NCBI RefSeq assembly: GCF_001278055.1
Contig: NZ_CP010802.1
Coordinates: 3,348,001-3,412,000, forward strand
DNA from: Desulfuromonas soudanensis
GTDB lineage: Bacteria; Desulfobacterota; Desulfuromonadia; Desulfuromonadales; WTL
Direction: 5' to 3'
Length of the DNA stretch: 64,000 nucleotides
Under the pieces are notes generated by a model. The model searched no databases. It worked only from the letters and a program-made list of their open reading frames with translations, and had not been told where the DNA came from. This document shows positions 60,622-64,000 of the stretch, in pieces (the first letter of the stretch is position 1; each line of letters starts with the position of its first letter). A program made the position numbers and the translations under genes.

Positions 60622-63144
60622 ATGAAGGCAGTCATCATGGCCGGAGGCTTCGGCACCCGCATCCAACCCCTGACCATCAACCTCCCCAAGCCGATGATCC
60701 CCCTGGTCAACCGGCCGATCATGCTGCACATCGTCGACCTCCTCAAGGCTCACGGCATCAGCGAACTGATCTTCCTCCTCTACCACCAGCCGGAGGTCAT
60801 CAAGAACTTCTTCGGCGACGGCAGCGAATACGGGGTGCGCATCACCTACGTCACCCCCCTGGAGGACTTCGGAACCGCCGGAGCCGTCAAGGCGGCGGCC
60901 AAATATCTCGACGAGCGGTTCGTCATCATCAGCGGCGACCTCCTCACCGACTTCGATCTCACCCGCGTCCTGGCCTGTCACCAGGAGAACCAGGCGCTGG
61001 CGACCATCACCCTCACCAGCGTCAAGGACCCGCTGCAGTTCGGGGTGGTGATCACCGACAAGCAGGGGCGGATCAACAAGTTTCTCGAAAAACCCGGCTG
61101 GGGCGAGGTCTTCTCCGACACCATCAATACCGGGATCTACGTTCTCGAACCGGAGGTCCTGAATTTGATCCCCGAAGGGGAGAACCGCGACTGGTCCAAG
61201 GACATCTTTCCACAGATGCTCGCCGAAGGGGCGCCACTCTACGGCTGCAGCCTCTCCGGCTACTGGGCCGACATCGGCAACACCGACGCCTATCTCGAGT
61301 CCTGCCGCGACATCACCCTCGGCAAGATCACCGTGCAGATCGACGAACGGGCGGGGAGCGGAGAGGGGAGCCGTCTCCACCTCGGCGAAGAGGCCTTTGT
61401 CGCCGCCGCCGACCACTCCCTCCTCGAAGGGATGGTCGTCCTCGGCGACAATACCCACGTGCTGGGGGGGGCGCGGCTGAAGAACTGCGTGGTGGGACGC
61501 AACTGCATCATCGAGGACGGCGCCGAGCTCGAAGACGCCGTCCTCTGGGACAACGTCTACCTGAAGAAGGGGTGTCGGATCAGGGGGGCGGTCCTCTGCC
61601 ACAACGTCCGCGTCGGCCGCGGCGTGGTGATCGAGGAAGGGGCGGTCATCGGCGATGAAACGACCATCGGCGACGAGGCCTACATCAAAAAGGACGTCAA
61701 GGTCTGGCCGCGCAAGGTGATCGAGGGGGGGGCGATCGTCACCACCAACCTGATCTGGGGGGAGAAGTGGCGCAAGAGCCTTTTCGAAGGGGCCCAGGTC
61801 CGGGGGCTGACCAACGTCGAACTGACCCCCGAATTCACCGCCAAGCTCGGGGCGGCCTACGGCTCGACCCTCCCCAAGGACTCCTTCGTCCTCTGCGGCC
61901 GCGACGCCATCCGCTCCTCGCGGATGCTCAAACGGGCCTTCGTCGGCGGCCTCCTCTCGGCGGGGGTCAATGTCCGCGACACCAAGATGGTCTCCCTGCC
62001 GGTGCTGCGCTACAAGCTCACCACCTTCGGCGAAGTCGGCGGCATCCACTTCCGGCAGTCCCCGGAAGACCCCGCCGCCACCGAGATCATCTTCTTCGAC
62101 GGCGACGGGGTGGAAGTCTCCTCGGCGACGGCCAAGGGGATCGAGCGGATCTACTACAAGGAGAATTTCCGCCGCGTCCACTACTCCGAGCCGGGAGGGA
62201 TCTGGGAAATCCCGCGGATATACGACTACTACAAGGAGGGGTTCCTGCGGTCCCTCGACGCCGCCGCCCTGCGCCAGGCCGCCCCCAAGGTCGTCATCGA
62301 CCTCAACCACTCCCCCGCCGGCGACCTGCTGCCGGCCCTGCTGACCGAGCTCGGCTGTGAGGTGATCGAGCTCAACTCCCACGTCAGCGAGAGCCGGACC
62401 GGTACCTCCGCCGACCAGGTGGAGCGCGGCCTCGACCAGCTCTCAAGGATCGTCGTCACCCTCGGCGCCACGGCCGGCTTCTGGCTCGGAGCCTCGGGGG
62501 AGAAGTTGCAACTCATCGACGAATCGGGAGCGGTCCTCACCGACATCGAGGCCCTCACCTCCCTGGCCGCTCTCGTCTGCCGGGCGGAACGGGGCGGCAT
62601 CCTGGCGGTGCCGGTGCCGACGCCGATGGTGGTGGAGACCCTGGCCCGGGAGGCGGGCCTGACGGTGAAGCGCACCAAGAGCGACGGCCGCTCCCTGGTG
62701 GAAGCCGCCAAGGAGCGGCATGTCCAGTTCGCCGCCTCCATGGACGGGCGCTTCGTCTTCCCCGCCTTCCAGCCGAACTTCGACGCTCTCTTTGCCGTCG
62801 CCAAGACCCTCGAACTCCTCGCCCGCACCGGCCAGACCCTGGGACGCATCCGCCGGGCCGTTCCGACCCGCGCCTATCGCCACCTGCAGATCCCCTGCTC
62901 CTGGGAACTCAAGGGGGGGATCATGCGCAAAATGAGCGAGGATTCCGTCGACCAGGAGGCCTCCTTCATCGACGGCGTCAAGGTCCACCTGGGAGAGGAC
63001 TGGGTCCTGGTCCTCCCCGACCAGCACAGCCCCGTGGCTCACGTCGTCGTCGAGGCCGGCGACCCGAAGCGGGCCGAGGCGCTTCTCGAGAGTTACCGCC
63101 GCAAGGTCGAAGCCTGGAAGCTGGAGCTCAACCAGCAGGGATAG
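60622..63144 (+). CDS. Nucleotidyltransferase / hexapeptide / phosphohexomutase-like fusion
   Basis: The 840-residue protein joins three modules. Residues 1-235 are a sugar-1-phosphate nucleotidyltransferase (MKAVIMAGGFGTRIQPLT, SGDLLTDFD, FLEKP, NTGIYVLEP), probably making GDP-mannose. About 250-385 is a left-handed beta-helix of hexapeptide repeats (IIEDGAELEDAVLWDNVY). About 385-840 is a phosphohexomutase-like region with a serine loop (FRQSPEDP, S480). The metal loop DGDxDR is not present: the expected region reads TLGATAGFWLGASGE, so mutase activity is doubtful. GAGGAGG lies eight bases before ATG 60622. galT follows after 21 bases, so a polysaccharide-precursor or glycogen-linked operon is likely. 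Confidence 0.9.
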   Translation: MKAVIMAGGFGTRIQPLTINLPKPMIPLVNRPIMLHIVDLLKAHGISELIFLLYHQPEVIKNFFGDGSEYGVRITYVTPLEDFGTAGAVKAAAKYLDERFVIISGDLLTDFDLTRVLACHQENQALATITLTSVKDPLQFGVVITDKQGRINKFLEKPGWGEVFSDTINTGIYVLEPEVLNLIPEGENRDWSKDIFPQMLAEGAPLYGCSLSGYWADIGNTDAYLESCRDITLGKITVQIDERAGSGEGSRLHLGEEAFVAAADHSLLEGMVVLGDNTHVLGGARLKNCVVGRNCIIEDGAELEDAVLWDNVYLKKGCRIRGAVLCHNVRVGRGVVIEEGAVIGDETTIGDEAYIKKDVKVWPRKVIEGGAIVTTNLIWGEKWRKSLFEGAQVRGLTNVELTPEFTAKLGAAYGSTLPKDSFVLCGRDAIRSSRMLKRAFVGGLLSAGVNVRDTKMVSLPVLRYKLTTFGEVGGIHFRQSPEDPAATEIIFFDGDGVEVSSATAKGIERIYYKENFRRVHYSEPGGIWEIPRIYDYYKEGFLRSLDAAALRQAAPKVVIDLNHSPAGDLLPALLTELGCEVIELNSHVSESRTGTSADQVERGLDQLSRIVVTLGATAGFWLGASGEKLQLIDESGAVLTDIEALTSLAALVCRAERGGILAVPVPTPMVVETLAREAGLTVKRTKSDGRSLVEAAKERHVQFAASMDGRFVFPAFQPNFDALFAVAKTLELLARTGQTLGRIRRAVPTRAYRHLQIPCSWELKGGIMRKMSEDSVDQEASFIDGVKVHLGEDWVLVLPDQHSPVAHVVVEAGDPKRAEALLESYRRKVEAWKLELNQQG

Positions 63145-63165
63145 CCTTCGGGGAAAGGATCCGCC

Positions 63166-64000
63166 GTGTCGGAGCTGCGCTGGGACCCGCTGAAGCGGAG
63201 CTGGGTCATCATCACCAACGGAGGGGGGCGCCGCCCCCGCGACTTCTTCGTCGCCCGGCAGCAGGTGGACCTCTCCCTCTGTCCCTTCTGCCCCGGACAG
63301 GAGGCCAAGACGCCGGGGGAGCTTTTCGTCATCCGCAACGCCGGAAGCGACAACGGCCCGGGATGGCGGGTGCGGGTCATCCCCAACAAGTTTCCCGCTC
63401 TCGGCATCGAAGGGATGCTCGACAAGCGGAGCGTGGGGCTCTACGATGCCATGAACGGCATCGGCGCCCATGAGGTCATCGTCGAAAACCCCGACCACGA
63501 GCGCAGCATGGGGGAATTCGAAAGCGCAGAAATCGTCGATATCCTGAGGGCCTACCGGGCCCGGCTACTCGACCTGCGCCGGGACGTCCGTTTCCGCTAC
63601 ATCCTGATCTTCAAGAACCACGGGGTCGAGGCGGGGTCGGGGATCCCCCATTCCCACTCCCAGGTCATCGCCCTGCCGATCACGCCGCCGGTGGCCGCCA
63701 CCGAGCTGATGGTCTGCCGGGAATACTACGAGCGCAAGGAGCGCTGTCTCGTCTGCGACCTGCTCCTTCAGGAACGCGCCGACGGGCGGCACGTCATTCG
63801 CGACGACGGCCATTTTCTCGTCTACGCACCCTTTGCCTCCTGCTTCCCCTTTGAGATGCGCATCGTTCCGGTGAGACACGGCCACGATTTTGCCCTGATG
63901 ACCGACGCCGAGCTTCTTTTCCTGGCCGAAGCCCTCAAGGACTCCCTGCAGCGGCTGAGTCAGGTCCTGCATGACCCGCCCTACAATTTCGTTCTTCACA
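63166..64000 (+). CDS. galT: Galactose-1-phosphate uridylyltransferase (GalT), C-terminus cut
   Basis: From GTG 63166 (AAAGGAT six bases ahead) a frame runs to the right edge (278 codons seen). It shows the HIT-like GalT layout: LRWDPLKRSWVIIT at the start, zinc-site CPFC, VIPNKFPAL, the turn GAHEVIVENPDHE, and the active-site histidine triad region GIPHSHSQVIALP. A second Cys pair, CLVCDLL, follows. GalT moves UMP between UDP-glucose and galactose-1-phosphate; bacterial and archaeal relatives can also use ADP-glucose. The remaining C-terminal part lies outside the window. Confidence 0.9.
   Translation, partial: MSELRWDPLKRSWVIITNGGGRRPRDFFVARQQVDLSLCPFCPGQEAKTPGELFVIRNAGSDNGPGWRVRVIPNKFPALGIEGMLDKRSVGLYDAMNGIGAHEVIVENPDHERSMGEFESAEIVDILRAYRARLLDLRRDVRFRYILIFKNHGVEAGSGIPHSHSQVIALPITPPVAATELMVCREYYERKERCLVCDLLLQERADGRHVIRDDGHFLVYAPFASCFPFEMRIVPVRHGHDFALMTDAELLFLAEALKDSLQRLSQVLHDPPYNFVLH

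Noticed and set aside
1-64000. CRISPR array, IS element, prophage or rRNA genes
   Set aside because: No regularly spaced repeats, transposase, integrase, terminal inverted repeats or rRNA-like sequence were seen anywhere in the window.

Overview
This is a 64-kb high-GC chromosomal window. It most likely comes from a Desulfuromonadales-type (Geobacter/Desulfuromonas-like) anaerobe. That assignment rests on gene content: a PpcA-type triheme cytochrome c, a MauG-like di-heme peroxidase behind a GEMM-I (cyclic-dinucleotide) riboswitch, a secreted multicopper oxidase next to a PEP-CTERM protein, a GH57/DUF3536 glycosidase, a glutamate synthase split into archaeal-type parts, and several -24/-12 (sigma-54) promoters. 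Taxonomy is inferred; no rRNA is present.

Layout. 1-12.9 kb is housekeeping and envelope functions: a P-loop protein cut by the left edge, CorA, a Ste24-like M48 protease, a double-hotdog thioesterase, a zinc-ribbon protein, a secreted transglutaminase-like protein, GH57, two FKBP isomerases, a receiver-PilZ protein and DUF924. 12.9-22.1 kb is a defence island entered past a tRNA 3'-end remnant. On the minus strand it carries hsdR, a KilA-N gene, an hsdM-hsdS fusion, a DUF6602-like nuclease candidate, and a GHKL ATPase fused to a PD-(D/E)XK-like domain. 22.4-31 kb holds a GGCT-like gene and uvrC, a secreted unknown, a cNMP-binding protein, an AI-2E permease, and a double-Cache histidine kinase with its NtrC-type regulator. 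31-36.7 kb holds a SatP-type acetate/succinate permease and an OFA-family MFS carrier. Both have sigma-54 promoters preceded by copies of the same TTTGCA-N4-TGCAAA palindrome, which suggests one regulon run by the adjacent two-component system. 36.7-42 kb holds the riboswitch-controlled di-heme peroxidase, EfpL and EF-P in divergent orientation, EpmA, a J-domain protein and the triheme cytochrome. 42-49 kb is a nitrogen-assimilation block (three glutamate synthase genes and amtB), each unit with its own sigma-54 promoter. 49-53 kb holds the multicopper oxidase with a C-terminal dockerin, a PEP-CTERM protein with a cohesin-like body, and a frameshifted FKBP gene. 53-64 kb holds ilvE, a UvrD/PcrA helicase, a radical SAM protein, a GAF kinase with a stand-alone receiver, a nucleotidyltransferase/phosphohexomutase fusion and the start of galT.

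The two strongest candidates for something new are: (i) the dockerin-bearing oxidase paired in one operon with a cohesin-like, membrane-sorted PEP-CTERM protein, behind a sigma-54-like promoter, which could be a surface docking pair unrelated to cellulosomes; and (ii) the type I restriction operon extended by two further nuclease-like genes, one of them a GHKL ATPase-nuclease fusion, with duplicated hsdS tail DNA and KilA-N operator-like palindromes. All functions are read from sequence motifs by eye. No database search was run.
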